From NCBI RefSeq assembly GCF_000519085.1, contig NZ_KI912577.1, positions 4,334,035 through 4,398,034 on the forward strand: a stretch of 64,000 nt of DNA, in the 5' to 3' direction. The position numbers and the translations under genes are program-made. This document shows, piece by piece, positions 21,517-29,666 of this stretch. Source of the stretch: Methylobacterium sp. 10 (GTDB lineage: Bacteria; Pseudomonadota; Alphaproteobacteria; Rhizobiales; Beijerinckiaceae). The notes beneath the pieces were generated by a model, which was not told the origin of the DNA, did not search any database, and saw only the letters and a list, made by a program, of their open reading frames with translations. Each line of letters begins with the position of its first letter. Position 1 is the stretch's first letter.

Positions 21517-22887
21517 TCAAGGACCGATGCCGAGGGACTTCAACTTGCGGTGCAGGGCGGACCGTTCCATGCCGATGAACTCGGCGGTCCGCGATATGTT
21601 TCCTGAAAATCGTGCGATCTGTGCGATCAGATACTCGCGCTCGAAGATTTCCCTCGCCTCGCGCAGGGCCAGGCTCATGAGCTTCTCGCCCCCCGCGCCG
21701 TTCGGCGTCGTCGGAACCAGGGCGCCGATCTCGGTGGGCAGCATCTCCGATGTCACCTCCTGTTCGGGGTCGGTATGGGTGAGGATCATCAGCCGCTCGA
21801 CGTTGTTGCGCAGCTGGCGGATATTGCCCGGCCAGTCGTGCGATTGCAGCACCGCCATGGCGTCCTCGGCGATGCGCCGGCGGGCGAGGCCGGTGGCGGC
21901 CGAGATCTGCTCCATGAAGAAGTTGATGAGTTCGGGCACGTCCTCGCGCCGCTCGGACAGGGACGGCACCCGGATCGGCACCACCGAGAGGCGGTGGAAC
22001 AGATCCTCGCGGAAGCGGCCGGCGGCGATCTCCTCGGCGAGGTCGCGCGAGGAGGAAGAGATGATGCGCACGTCCACATGGACGCGGGTGGTGCCGCCGA
22101 CGCGCTGGAAGTTCTGGTCCACCAGCACCCGCAGGATGCGGTTCTGGGTCTCGCGCGGCATGTCGGCGATCTCGTCGATATAGAGGGAGCCGCCATGGGC
22201 CTCCTCCAGGGCGCCGACCCGGCGGACGCGGCCCTCGCCGGCCTCGACGCCGAACAGCTCCGCTTCCATGGTCTCGGGCGTGATCATCGCCGCGTTGATG
22301 ACGACGAAGGGCCCGCTGGCGCGGGACGACGAAGCGTGGAGGGTCCGCGCCGAGAGTTCCTTGCCGGACCCCGGCGCGCCGAGGATCATCACGCGCGCAT
22401 TGGTGGGGGCGACCCGCTCCACCGTCTGGCGCAGCTGGTTGACCGCCACGGATCCGCCCACGAGGCGGCTCGCCTGGCCGGAACGCGCCTTGAGATCGCG
22501 CACCTCGCGCTTGAGGCGGGAGGCTTCGAGGGCGCGTTCGGCCACCAGGACCAGCCGGTCGGCCTTGAACGGCTTCTCGATGAAGTCGTAGGCGCCTGCC
22601 TTGATGGCGGCCACCGCCGTTTCGATGTTGCCGTGGCCCGAGATCATCACCACCGGGAGGTCGGGATGTCCGAGCTTGATCTGGTCGAGCACCTGCAGCC
22701 CGTCGAGGCGGGAGCCCTGCAGCCAGATGTCGAGGAAGACGAGGTGGGGGCGACGCGACTCGATGGCCGCGAGCGCCTCGTCGGAGCCTCCGGCCGTCCG
22801 GGTCCGGTGACCTTCGTCGTCGAGGATGCCGGCGACGAGGTCGCGGATGTCGGCCTCATCGTCGACGATCAGAATATCGGCGCTCAT
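21517..22887 (-). CDS. ntrX: Response regulator NtrX (NtrC family, without GAFTGA)
   Basis: 456 residues: receiver domain with phospho-acceptor D53, AAA+ domain with Walker A GAPGSGKE (170-177) and Walker B LYIDEI (about 235-240), and a C-terminal Fis-type HTH (ISRTAEFIGMERSALHRKLKSLG). At the sigma-54 contact loop, where NtrC has GAFTGA after ELFG, this protein reads ELFGVEAGEGRVRRVGALEEA, so the motif is missing. I recall the same loss in other alphaproteobacterial NtrX proteins, which then act without sigma-54. It overlaps ntrY by 4 bp. Confidence 0.93.
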   Translation of the reverse strand: MSADILIVDDEADIRDLVAGILDDEGHRTRTAGGSDEALAAIESRRPHLVFLDIWLQGSRLDGLQVLDQIKLGHPDLPVVMISGHGNIETAVAAIKAGAYDFIEKPFKADRLVLVAERALEASRLKREVRDLKARSGQASRLVGGSVAVNQLRQTVERVAPTNARVMILGAPGSGKELSARTLHASSSRASGPFVVINAAMITPETMEAELFGVEAGEGRVRRVGALEEAHGGSLYIDEIADMPRETQNRILRVLVDQNFQRVGGTTRVHVDVRIISSSSRDLAEEIAAGRFREDLFHRLSVVPIRVPSLSERREDVPELINFFMEQISAATGLARRRIAEDAMAVLQSHDWPGNIRQLRNNVERLMILTHTDPEQEVTSEMLPTEIGALVPTTPNGAGGEKLMSLALREAREIFEREYLIAQIARFSGNISRTAEFIGMERSALHRKLKSLGIGP

Positions 22888-25205
22888 GACGTCATCTCCG
22901 CGATTGGGGGTGCCGTCGATGCGGCAACCTTCTCAGCCTGCGCGGAGGGTTTCCCCTCCGTCGTCTTTTCCCGGGTATCGAGGGGAACGCGCATCCGCAC
23001 GCATCCGCCCCTGCCCGAGGGGTTGTCGTTCAGTTCGATGCCGCCGCCATGCTCTTCGAGCACCTTGCTGACGATGGCGAGTCCGAGCCCGGTGCCGCCC
23101 TCGCGGGTGGTCATATAGGGCTCGAGCAGCCGCTGGCGCCCCTCCACGGGGAAGCCTTTGCCGTTGTCGGTGATCTCGATCACCGCGAACCCCTCCTCGA
23201 CGAGGAGGCGCAGATCGACCCGACCCTTGCCGAGTTCGGCCTCGGGCACGGCGGAGACGGCCTCCACCGCGTTCTTGAGGATGTTGGTGATCGCCTGCGA
23301 CAGCAGCCGGATGTCGAAGGCGGCATGCAGGCGGTCCTGCCCGGCCTCGGTGAAGGCGAAATCCATGTCCGGATGCGCCACCCGCATCATGAACAGGTTC
23401 TGCTTGGCGATCTCGCTCAGGTCGTTCCGGGCGATGGCGGGCTTGGGCATCCGCGCGAAGGAGGAGAACTCGTCCACCATGCGCTTGATCTCGTCCACCT
23501 GGCGGATGATCGTCGCCGTGCACTGGTCGAACACGTCCTTGTCCGCCACGATGACCTTGCCGTATTTGCGCCGGATGCGCTCGGCCGAGAGCTGGATCGG
23601 GGTCAGCGGGTTCTTGATCTCGTGGGCGATGCGGCGGGCGACGTCGGCCCAGGCCGAGGTGCGCTGGGCCGTGACGAGGTCGGTGATGTCGTCCAGGGTC
23701 ACCACGAAGCCCCTTGCGCCGCCTTGCGCCTGTTCGCTGGTGACGCGCACGGTGACCGTGCGCTCGCGCCCGTCGCGGGTCAGCTGGATCTGTTGCTGGA
23801 GCGCGCGCAGGCGTCCCTCGCCGCCCTCGGGCAGGATGGCCTGGAGCTCGGGCACGGCCTGGACCAGCGGCTTGCCGATGATGGCGTCCGCCTTCAGCCC
23901 CAACGTGCGCTCGATGGAGGGGTTGGCGATGGTGACGAGGCCCGCCGCGTCGACGCCGATGACGCCCGGGGAGACCCCGGCCAGAACCGCTTCCGTGAAC
24001 CGGCGGCGGCGGTCGATGAGTTCGCTCGCGGCCGTCAGCCCGTCGTGCTGGCGACGCAGCTCCTGCGTCATCTTGTTGAAACTCTCGCCGAGATGGGCGA
24101 GGTCGCCGTCGCTCTTCCGTGCCGGGACCTGGGCGTAGAAATTGCCCGAGGCGACCTGATCGGCCGCGTTGATGAGCCGGCGGATCGGCGCCACGAACCG
24201 GTTGGCGAAGTTGAGGCCGAACCAGACCGCCGAGAGGAGGGCGATGAGGGCGATCAGCACGAAGATCGAGGCGAAGCTGATCTGGATCGAGCGCTTGAGC
24301 GAATCGTAGGTGAGATACTCGGCCGCCGCCGCCCGCGAGACGCCGGGGAAGTCCACGGCGAGCTGGCTCACCTCGCGCTGGACCAGCAGCACGGCCCCGT
24401 CATAGGCCGGCATCCGCAGCAGGGCGGCGAAGACCCGCCCCTCGCTCGGCCTCAGGCAGATCGTCTCGTTGGATTTGGCGGCCTCCTCGAAGGCCGCGGC
24501 GGAGGGCAGCCGGCGCTCCTTGAGGACGTCGATCTTCGCCCGTGCCACGAGCTCGTTCGGTCCGCGCATGATCTCGGCGACCGGCAGTCCCAGCGCGGTC
24601 GCCCGCGTGGTGAGGAAGTTCTCGAACCACTCCCTGTTCACATCGAAATTAGGCCGGGCCCGCGTGAGGTCGTCGGTGAGGATGCGGATCTCGCGGGCGA
24701 GCGACTGGCACTGGTTCTCCTGGTAGGCGTCGGCCACCTCCACCGATTTCAGCACCACGTCGCGGACGCGATCGGTGAAGCCCAGGGACAGGCCGCGATC
24801 GATCGTCACCGCCGCGACGACGGCCAGCAGCACGGTGGGCAGGATCGCGATCAGGCTGAACAGGCCGACGATGCGGGTATGCAGGCGCGCCACCGCCGCA
24901 TTGGCCCGGCGCGCATGCAGGAAGACCCGCGCCTCCCAGCCGATGATGACGAACAGGCTGAGGACAAGGAAGACGTTGATGCCCAGCAGCGTCAGGCCGA
25001 TCGTCGGCGTCGGCGTCACCCGGATCACGCCGGCTAGGATCAGGAACGTCGCGATGGCCGAGACCAGGGCCGTGGTGACGACGAGCGCGCCGATCCAGCC
25101 GGGGCCGCGCGGTGCTGCCCGAATGGTATGCGGTTCGGCCTCGCCCTCCGGTGAGACGTCGTCTCCCGGGGCGGCCGATTGTCTGGAACGTCGAAGCCAC
25201 GCCAT
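22884..25205 (-). CDS. ntrY: Nitrogen/redox sensor histidine kinase NtrY
   Basis: 773 residues. Four membrane helices (about residues 38-60, 70-95, 110-135 and 315-340) enclose a periplasmic region of about 180 residues; then HAMP, PAS (IGVDAAGLVTIANPSIERTLGL), HisKA with RRIAHEIKNPLTPIQ, and a GHKL ATPase ending in GGTGLGLAIVSKVLEEHGGG. This is the NtrY architecture; the partner NtrX gene follows with an ATGA overlap. The pair is associated with nitrogen, redox and envelope control in alphaproteobacteria. Confidence 0.94.
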   Translation of the reverse strand: MAWLRRSRQSAAPGDDVSPEGEAEPHTIRAAPRGPGWIGALVVTTALVSAIATFLILAGVIRVTPTPTIGLTLLGINVFLVLSLFVIIGWEARVFLHARRANAAVARLHTRIVGLFSLIAILPTVLLAVVAAVTIDRGLSLGFTDRVRDVVLKSVEVADAYQENQCQSLAREIRILTDDLTRARPNFDVNREWFENFLTTRATALGLPVAEIMRGPNELVARAKIDVLKERRLPSAAAFEEAAKSNETICLRPSEGRVFAALLRMPAYDGAVLLVQREVSQLAVDFPGVSRAAAAEYLTYDSLKRSIQISFASIFVLIALIALLSAVWFGLNFANRFVAPIRRLINAADQVASGNFYAQVPARKSDGDLAHLGESFNKMTQELRRQHDGLTAASELIDRRRRFTEAVLAGVSPGVIGVDAAGLVTIANPSIERTLGLKADAIIGKPLVQAVPELQAILPEGGEGRLRALQQQIQLTRDGRERTVTVRVTSEQAQGGARGFVVTLDDITDLVTAQRTSAWADVARRIAHEIKNPLTPIQLSAERIRRKYGKVIVADKDVFDQCTATIIRQVDEIKRMVDEFSSFARMPKPAIARNDLSEIAKQNLFMMRVAHPDMDFAFTEAGQDRLHAAFDIRLLSQAITNILKNAVEAVSAVPEAELGKGRVDLRLLVEEGFAVIEITDNGKGFPVEGRQRLLEPYMTTREGGTGLGLAIVSKVLEEHGGGIELNDNPSGRGGCVRMRVPLDTREKTTEGKPSAQAEKVAASTAPPIAEMTS

Positions 25206-25421
25206 GGCTGATGCGTCGCCACAACAGTGTGGCGAAATTAATACGAATCGGGCAGGCCTATCCGTGGAAACCGCCCAGGCAGTACGCCCTCACACCCGGC
25301 TTCGCGCCGTGAAACCGATGCTGCCGCAGCATGCTGCGTCCGGTTCTTGCCAGGGACACGTCGCGGTCGACCGGCCGAAAAAATACATTATCCTCACGCT
25401 TTCCCTCACACCGAGTTCGCG

Positions 25422-27020
25422 ATGCCCGAGACGCCCGTCTATTCCTCCGCCGCCGTTGCCGCGCCTCACCACCTGGCCGCCACCGCCGGGCAGACCGTGC
25501 TGGCGCAGGGCGGCAATGCCATCGAGGCGATGGCGGCCATGGCGGCCACCATCGCCGTGGTCTATCCGCACATGAACGGGATCGGCGGCGACGGGTTCTG
25601 GCTCGTGCGCGAGCCGGGCGGGCGGGTGCGCGGCATCGAGGCCTGCGGCCCGGCCGGGTCCCTCGCCACGGTGGGCCGCTATCGCAGCCAGGGCCACGAG
25701 ACGATCCCCTCCCGCGGGCCGGACGCGGCGCTCACCGTGGCCGGTGCCATCGGCGGCTGGCGTCTCGCCCTCGACCTCGCCAGGGCGCTGGGCGGCCGGC
25801 TCCCCCTCGAGACCCTGCTGGCCGACGCGATCCGCCATGCGCGCCAGGGCTGCGCGGTCTCGCCCTCCGAGGCCCGCTACGTGCCGAAGGAGATCGACAC
25901 GCTCCACGACCAGCCGGGTTTCGCGCAGACCTTCCTCGACGGGGGCAAGCCTTTCGCCGCCGGCGCCACGCGGTGCCTGCCGGCTCTGGCCGACACCCTC
26001 GAACAGCTGGCCCATGCCGGGCTCGACGATTTCTACCGGGGCGACCTCGGCCGCGAGATCGCCGCCGACCTCGACCGCCTCGGCTCGCCGGTGACGCGGG
26101 CCGATCTCGAAGCCTATGCGCCGCGAGAGCGGGCGGCCCTGTCCCTGCGCCGGCGCGACGCGGTGCTCTACAACTTCCCGCCGCCGACCCAGGGCCTCGC
26201 GGCCCTCATCATCCTCGGTATCTTCGACCGGCTGAAAGTGTCGCGGCCGGAGAGCACGGCGCAATATCACGGGCTGATCGAGGCGACGAAGCGTGCCTTC
26301 GCCATACGCGACCGCACGGTCACCGATTACGACCGGCTGAGCGTCGATCCGGCGAGCTTCCTCACCCCGGAGAGTCTCGACCGCGAGGCCGCGCAGATCG
26401 ACATGCGCCGCGCCGCCTCCGTGCCCCTCAAGGGACCGGGCGACGGCGACACCGTCTGGATGGGCGCCATCGACAAGGACGGCCTGGCCGTCTCCTACAT
26501 CCAGTCGATCTACTGGGAGTACGGTTCGGGGATCGTCCTGCCCAAGACCGGGATCCATTGGCAAAACCGCGGCACCTCGTTCTCCCTCGAGAAGGGCGCG
26601 GTGAACCCCCTGGAGCCGGGGCGCCGGCCGTTCCACACCCTGATCCCCGGACTGGCCGCCTTCGACGACGGGCGCGTGATGTCCTACGGCAGCATGGGCG
26701 GCGACGGGCAGCCGCAATTCCAGGCCCAGATTTTTTCGCGGTATGCCGATTATGGCATGAGCCCGGCCGAGGCCGTCGACGCGCCCCGCCTGCTCTATGG
26801 CCGTACCTGGGGCGCGGAGTCCCTCAGCGTGAAGGTGGAGGACAGGTTCGATCCGGCCAGCATCGCCGAGCTGCGCTCCATGGGCCACGAGATCGAGGAA
26901 CTCGGCGGCGCCTACATCGATTCCCTCGGCCATGCCGGCATGCTGGTCCGTCATCCCGGCAACGGGCGGATCGAGGCGGTCCACGATCCGCGCTCGGATG
27001 GCGGCTCGTCCGGATTGTGA
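25422..27020 (+). CDS. Gamma-glutamyltransferase family protein
   Basis: 532 residues from ATG 25422. The N-terminal block AAVAAPHHLAATAGQTVLAQGGNAIEAMAAMAAT and GIGGDGFWLV are the family signature (Ntn-hydrolase fold). The self-processing/nucleophile Thr should be the one in GDGDTVWMGAIDKDG (about residue 347); classical GGT has TTH there, so this is the divergent branch. GSMGGDGQPQ near the C-terminus matches the substrate-binding GG motif. No signal peptide is visible, so it would be cytoplasmic, and substrates other than glutathione are likely. Confidence 0.85.
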   Translation: MPETPVYSSAAVAAPHHLAATAGQTVLAQGGNAIEAMAAMAATIAVVYPHMNGIGGDGFWLVREPGGRVRGIEACGPAGSLATVGRYRSQGHETIPSRGPDAALTVAGAIGGWRLALDLARALGGRLPLETLLADAIRHARQGCAVSPSEARYVPKEIDTLHDQPGFAQTFLDGGKPFAAGATRCLPALADTLEQLAHAGLDDFYRGDLGREIAADLDRLGSPVTRADLEAYAPRERAALSLRRRDAVLYNFPPPTQGLAALIILGIFDRLKVSRPESTAQYHGLIEATKRAFAIRDRTVTDYDRLSVDPASFLTPESLDREAAQIDMRRAASVPLKGPGDGDTVWMGAIDKDGLAVSYIQSIYWEYGSGIVLPKTGIHWQNRGTSFSLEKGAVNPLEPGRRPFHTLIPGLAAFDDGRVMSYGSMGGDGQPQFQAQIFSRYADYGMSPAEAVDAPRLLYGRTWGAESLSVKVEDRFDPASIAELRSMGHEIEELGGAYIDSLGHAGMLVRHPGNGRIEAVHDPRSDGGSSGL

Positions 27021-27072
27021 AATGGGTCCCCGCCGTGGGCCGGACGATCGATGTTCAGAAACCGGAAGGTTC

Positions 27073-27948
27073 ATGATGGCGGATGGCGCGATCACCCAGC
27101 GCGAATACTGGAACGGCGAGGTCGGGGCGCGCTGGGCCCGCAACCAGCGCAGGATCGATGCGGTCTTCGCGCCCCTCACCGCCGCCCTGTTCGAAGAGGC
27201 GCGCCTTCGGGTGGACGGCTCGGCGCTGGATATCGGCTGCGGCGCCGGTGACTGCGCCATCATCGCCGCACGCCGGCTCGGCCCGAGGGGGCGTGTGGTG
27301 GCGGCCGACCTCTCGGCCCCTTTGCTCGCTGTCGCGCGCGAACGGGCCGGGATCGAGGCTCCCGCCCTGGCCCCGATCGCGTTCGTCGAGGCGGATGCCC
27401 AGACCCACGATTTCGGCGATGCCCTCTTCGAGCAGGCGGTCTCCCGCTTCGGGGTGATGTTCTTCGAGGATTCCGGCGCCGCCTTCGCCAATATCCGCAA
27501 GGCCCTGGTCCCCGGTGGCCGCCTGACCTTCCTGTGCTGGCGGCGGATCGAGGACAATCCCTGGATCACCGTGCCGAGGAACCTCGTCCTGCCCCTCGTG
27601 CCGGAACCCGAACCCAGCCCGGTCGACGCGCCGGGGCCGTTCCGCTTCGCCGAGGCGGAGACCCTCGGCGCGGTGCTGGCGCAGGCCGGCTTCCTCGACA
27701 TCACCCTCGAGGCGATCGACCGGCCCCTCACCCTCGCAAGGTCCGGCGACGGCAGCGCCCAAGATGCGGCGGAGGCCGCCGCGGATTTCGCCACCGAGCT
27801 CGGTCCGGTCTCCCGTCTCCTGCGCGATCAGCCCGCTTCGGTCCGTGCGGACGCCCTCAAGCGAGTGAGTGACGACTTCGCCAAGCGTGCCGTCTCCGGC
27901 GCCGTGACCCTGGATGCCGGCTGCTGGCTGGTTTCCGCCCGGCGCTGA
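27073..27948 (+). CDS. Class I SAM-dependent methyltransferase
   Basis: 291 residues. SAM-binding motif I is LDIGCGAGDCAIIAARRLG, with motif II-like VAADLSAPLLAVARERA and the acidic FVEADAQTHDF. The closest look is to UbiE/Methyltransf_25-type enzymes; substrate unknown. GGAAGG at 27064-27069 is a Shine-Dalgarno sequence; the ATG at 27076 has the better spacing, so the true start may be one codon in. It lies 52 bp after the GGT-family gene and is probably co-transcribed. Confidence 0.83.
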   Translation: MMADGAITQREYWNGEVGARWARNQRRIDAVFAPLTAALFEEARLRVDGSALDIGCGAGDCAIIAARRLGPRGRVVAADLSAPLLAVARERAGIEAPALAPIAFVEADAQTHDFGDALFEQAVSRFGVMFFEDSGAAFANIRKALVPGGRLTFLCWRRIEDNPWITVPRNLVLPLVPEPEPSPVDAPGPFRFAEAETLGAVLAQAGFLDITLEAIDRPLTLARSGDGSAQDAAEAAADFATELGPVSRLLRDQPASVRADALKRVSDDFAKRAVSGAVTLDAGCWLVSARR

Positions 27949-28010
27949 CGGCGAGCCCGCGCCAGCTGGTATACACTTTGCGTCTCCGTGCCTGCAGCAT
28001 GGAGTGCATA

Positions 28011-29285
28011 ATGGATACGACCCTTTCCCGGCAGCGCTGGATCCAGCTCGGCCTCGGCCTCGTCGCCATGATGGCGATCTCGAGCCCGCAATACGTCTGG
28101 ACGCTGTTCACCAAGCCGCTGATCGCGGCGACGGGCTCGAGCCTGCCGCAGCTTCAATGGACCTTCACGATCCTGATCGTGCTGCAGACCTTCTTCTCGC
28201 CGGTCCAGGGCTACCTGATCGACCGGTTCAGCCCCAAACTGATGATCGCGCTGGGCGCCATCCTCTCGGGCCTCGGCTGGGTGCTGGCCGCCCGCGTCGA
28301 CACCCTGTGGGGCGTCTATGCCACCTACGGCCTGTTCTGCGGTCTGGGCACCGGCATCGTCTATGTCGGCATCGTCGGCCTGATGGTGAAGTGGTTTCCC
28401 GATCGCCGGGGCTTCGCCGTGGGCGTGGTCGCCGCCGGCTACGGCATGGGCGCGATGCTCAGCACCTTCCCGATCAGCGACATGCTCACCGCCTCGGGCT
28501 ATCGCCACACGCTGACGGTGTTCGGCATCATCCTCGGTGCCGTCGGCGCATTGGCCGCCCTCGGCCTGCGGGCGCCCCGTGCCGACGAGGTCCTGCCGGC
28601 CCCGGCCCGCAACCTCTCGACCTGCGTCCACGACACGGCGCCGAGGGAGATGCTGAAGACGCCGCTGTTCTGGCTGATGTTCGCGATGATGACGATGATG
28701 TCCACCGGCGGCCTGATGGTGGTGGCGAACTTCGCCTCCTTCGCCCGCGACTTCGGTGTCGCCGACGCGATCATCTTCGGCTTCGTGGCGCTCCCCTTCG
28801 CCCTGACCTTCGACCGCATCACCAATGGCCTCACCCGGCCCTTCTTCGGCTGGGTCTCGGATAAGATCGGCCGCGAGAACACGATGGGCATCGCGTTTGC
28901 CGCCGAGGCGGCGGCCATCGCCCTGCTCCTCGTCTTCCGCGAGAACGCTTACGCCTTCGCCCTGCTCTCCGGCGTCGTGTTCTTCGCCTGGGGCGAGATC
29001 TTCTCGCTGTTCCCCTCGATCCTCACGGACACGTTCGGCACCAAGCACGCCACCACCAATTACGGCTTCCTCTACATGGCGCAGGGCATCGGCTCGCTCT
29101 TCGGCGGCCCGATCGCGGCCTGGATCTACCTCGTCCAGGGCTCCTGGCTCCCGGTCTTCGCGATCATCATCACCCTCGACGTGCTGACCGCGATCCTCGC
29201 CTACTTCGTCCTCAAGCCCATGCGCCGGCGCTGGCTCGGCCTCGGCGACGAGCGCGCCATGACGGCCAAGCCCGCCATGGCCTGA
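28011..29285 (+). CDS. MFS transporter, oxalate/formate antiporter (OxlT) type
   Basis: 424 residues, about 12 predicted membrane helices. The frame contains the OFA-family pattern: PQYVWTLFTKPL in helix 1, LIDRFSPKLMIALGAILSGLGWVL (motif A-like loop and helix 3), GLGTGIVYVGIVGLMVKWFPDRRG and a central loop followed by TNGLTRPFFGWVSDKIGREN. The start at ATG 28011 has GGAG at 28001-28004 with 6-nt spacing. The family exchanges oxalate for formate; oxalate is a growth substrate in Methylobacterium, but specificity here is inferred. Confidence 0.85.
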   Translation: MDTTLSRQRWIQLGLGLVAMMAISSPQYVWTLFTKPLIAATGSSLPQLQWTFTILIVLQTFFSPVQGYLIDRFSPKLMIALGAILSGLGWVLAARVDTLWGVYATYGLFCGLGTGIVYVGIVGLMVKWFPDRRGFAVGVVAAGYGMGAMLSTFPISDMLTASGYRHTLTVFGIILGAVGALAALGLRAPRADEVLPAPARNLSTCVHDTAPREMLKTPLFWLMFAMMTMMSTGGLMVVANFASFARDFGVADAIIFGFVALPFALTFDRITNGLTRPFFGWVSDKIGRENTMGIAFAAEAAAIALLLVFRENAYAFALLSGVVFFAWGEIFSLFPSILTDTFGTKHATTNYGFLYMAQGIGSLFGGPIAAWIYLVQGSWLPVFAIIITLDVLTAILAYFVLKPMRRRWLGLGDERAMTAKPAMA

Positions 29286-29666
29286 TCTTCCCGGTTGGGT
29301 CGAACTTTAAAGCGCGGACGGGGAAACCCGCCCGCGTTTTGCTGTGAGGAACTGCGGGCGATGAAGGCTCGATGCCGGGCGGTATTCGTGTGCCGGGTTT
29401 CCCTCCGATCCGACCCGGGCGTAGCAGTCGGTTGGCTCGTCGCCCGGAACGGACATTCAATCTGAAATGAAGCGGCGCCATGGAGGCGTTGCCGCAAGTT
29501 ATCGCGGTGTCGTTCTTGTCAGGCCGATCGCGTTTCAGCTTAGAATTGCTTCAGATTTGAAGAGCTCTAAGTGTGTGATTTACAACACGTTTTCGGCTTG
29601 CCTCTTAATCCACGACCGGCGATGAGACCTGTACTGCGCCGTTGAAGGCGCCTTGCAGCGTGCGCC
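29286..29666. other. Intergenic region upstream of the TonB-dependent receptor
   Basis: About 380 bp. Its left end holds the terminator at 29313-29340. The right end (about 29530-29600) is AT-rich and should hold the receptor promoter. CTTCA-N4-TGAAG (29549-29562) is a short inverted repeat there. I could not identify a convincing Fur, RirA or Irr site. Confidence 0.45.
29313..29340 (+). terminator. Intrinsic terminator after the OxlT-like gene
   Basis: CGCGGACGGG-GAAA-CCCGCCCGCG followed by TTTT: 10-bp stem with one A-C mismatch and a short U-tract, about 27 nt after the stop codon. Confidence 0.85.

Noticed and set aside
25290..27794. Very long minus-strand frame opposite the GGT-family and methyltransferase genes
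   Set aside because: No recognisable domains and composition of an antisense shadow; plus-strand genes have clear motifs.
29540..29562. Possible Irr/Fur-type iron box upstream of the siderophore receptor (TTAGAA...TTCAGA, CTTCA-N4-TGAAG)
   Set aside because: Matches to the ICE box or Fur consensus are partial and symmetric only over short arms; chance in the AT-rich promoter is likely.
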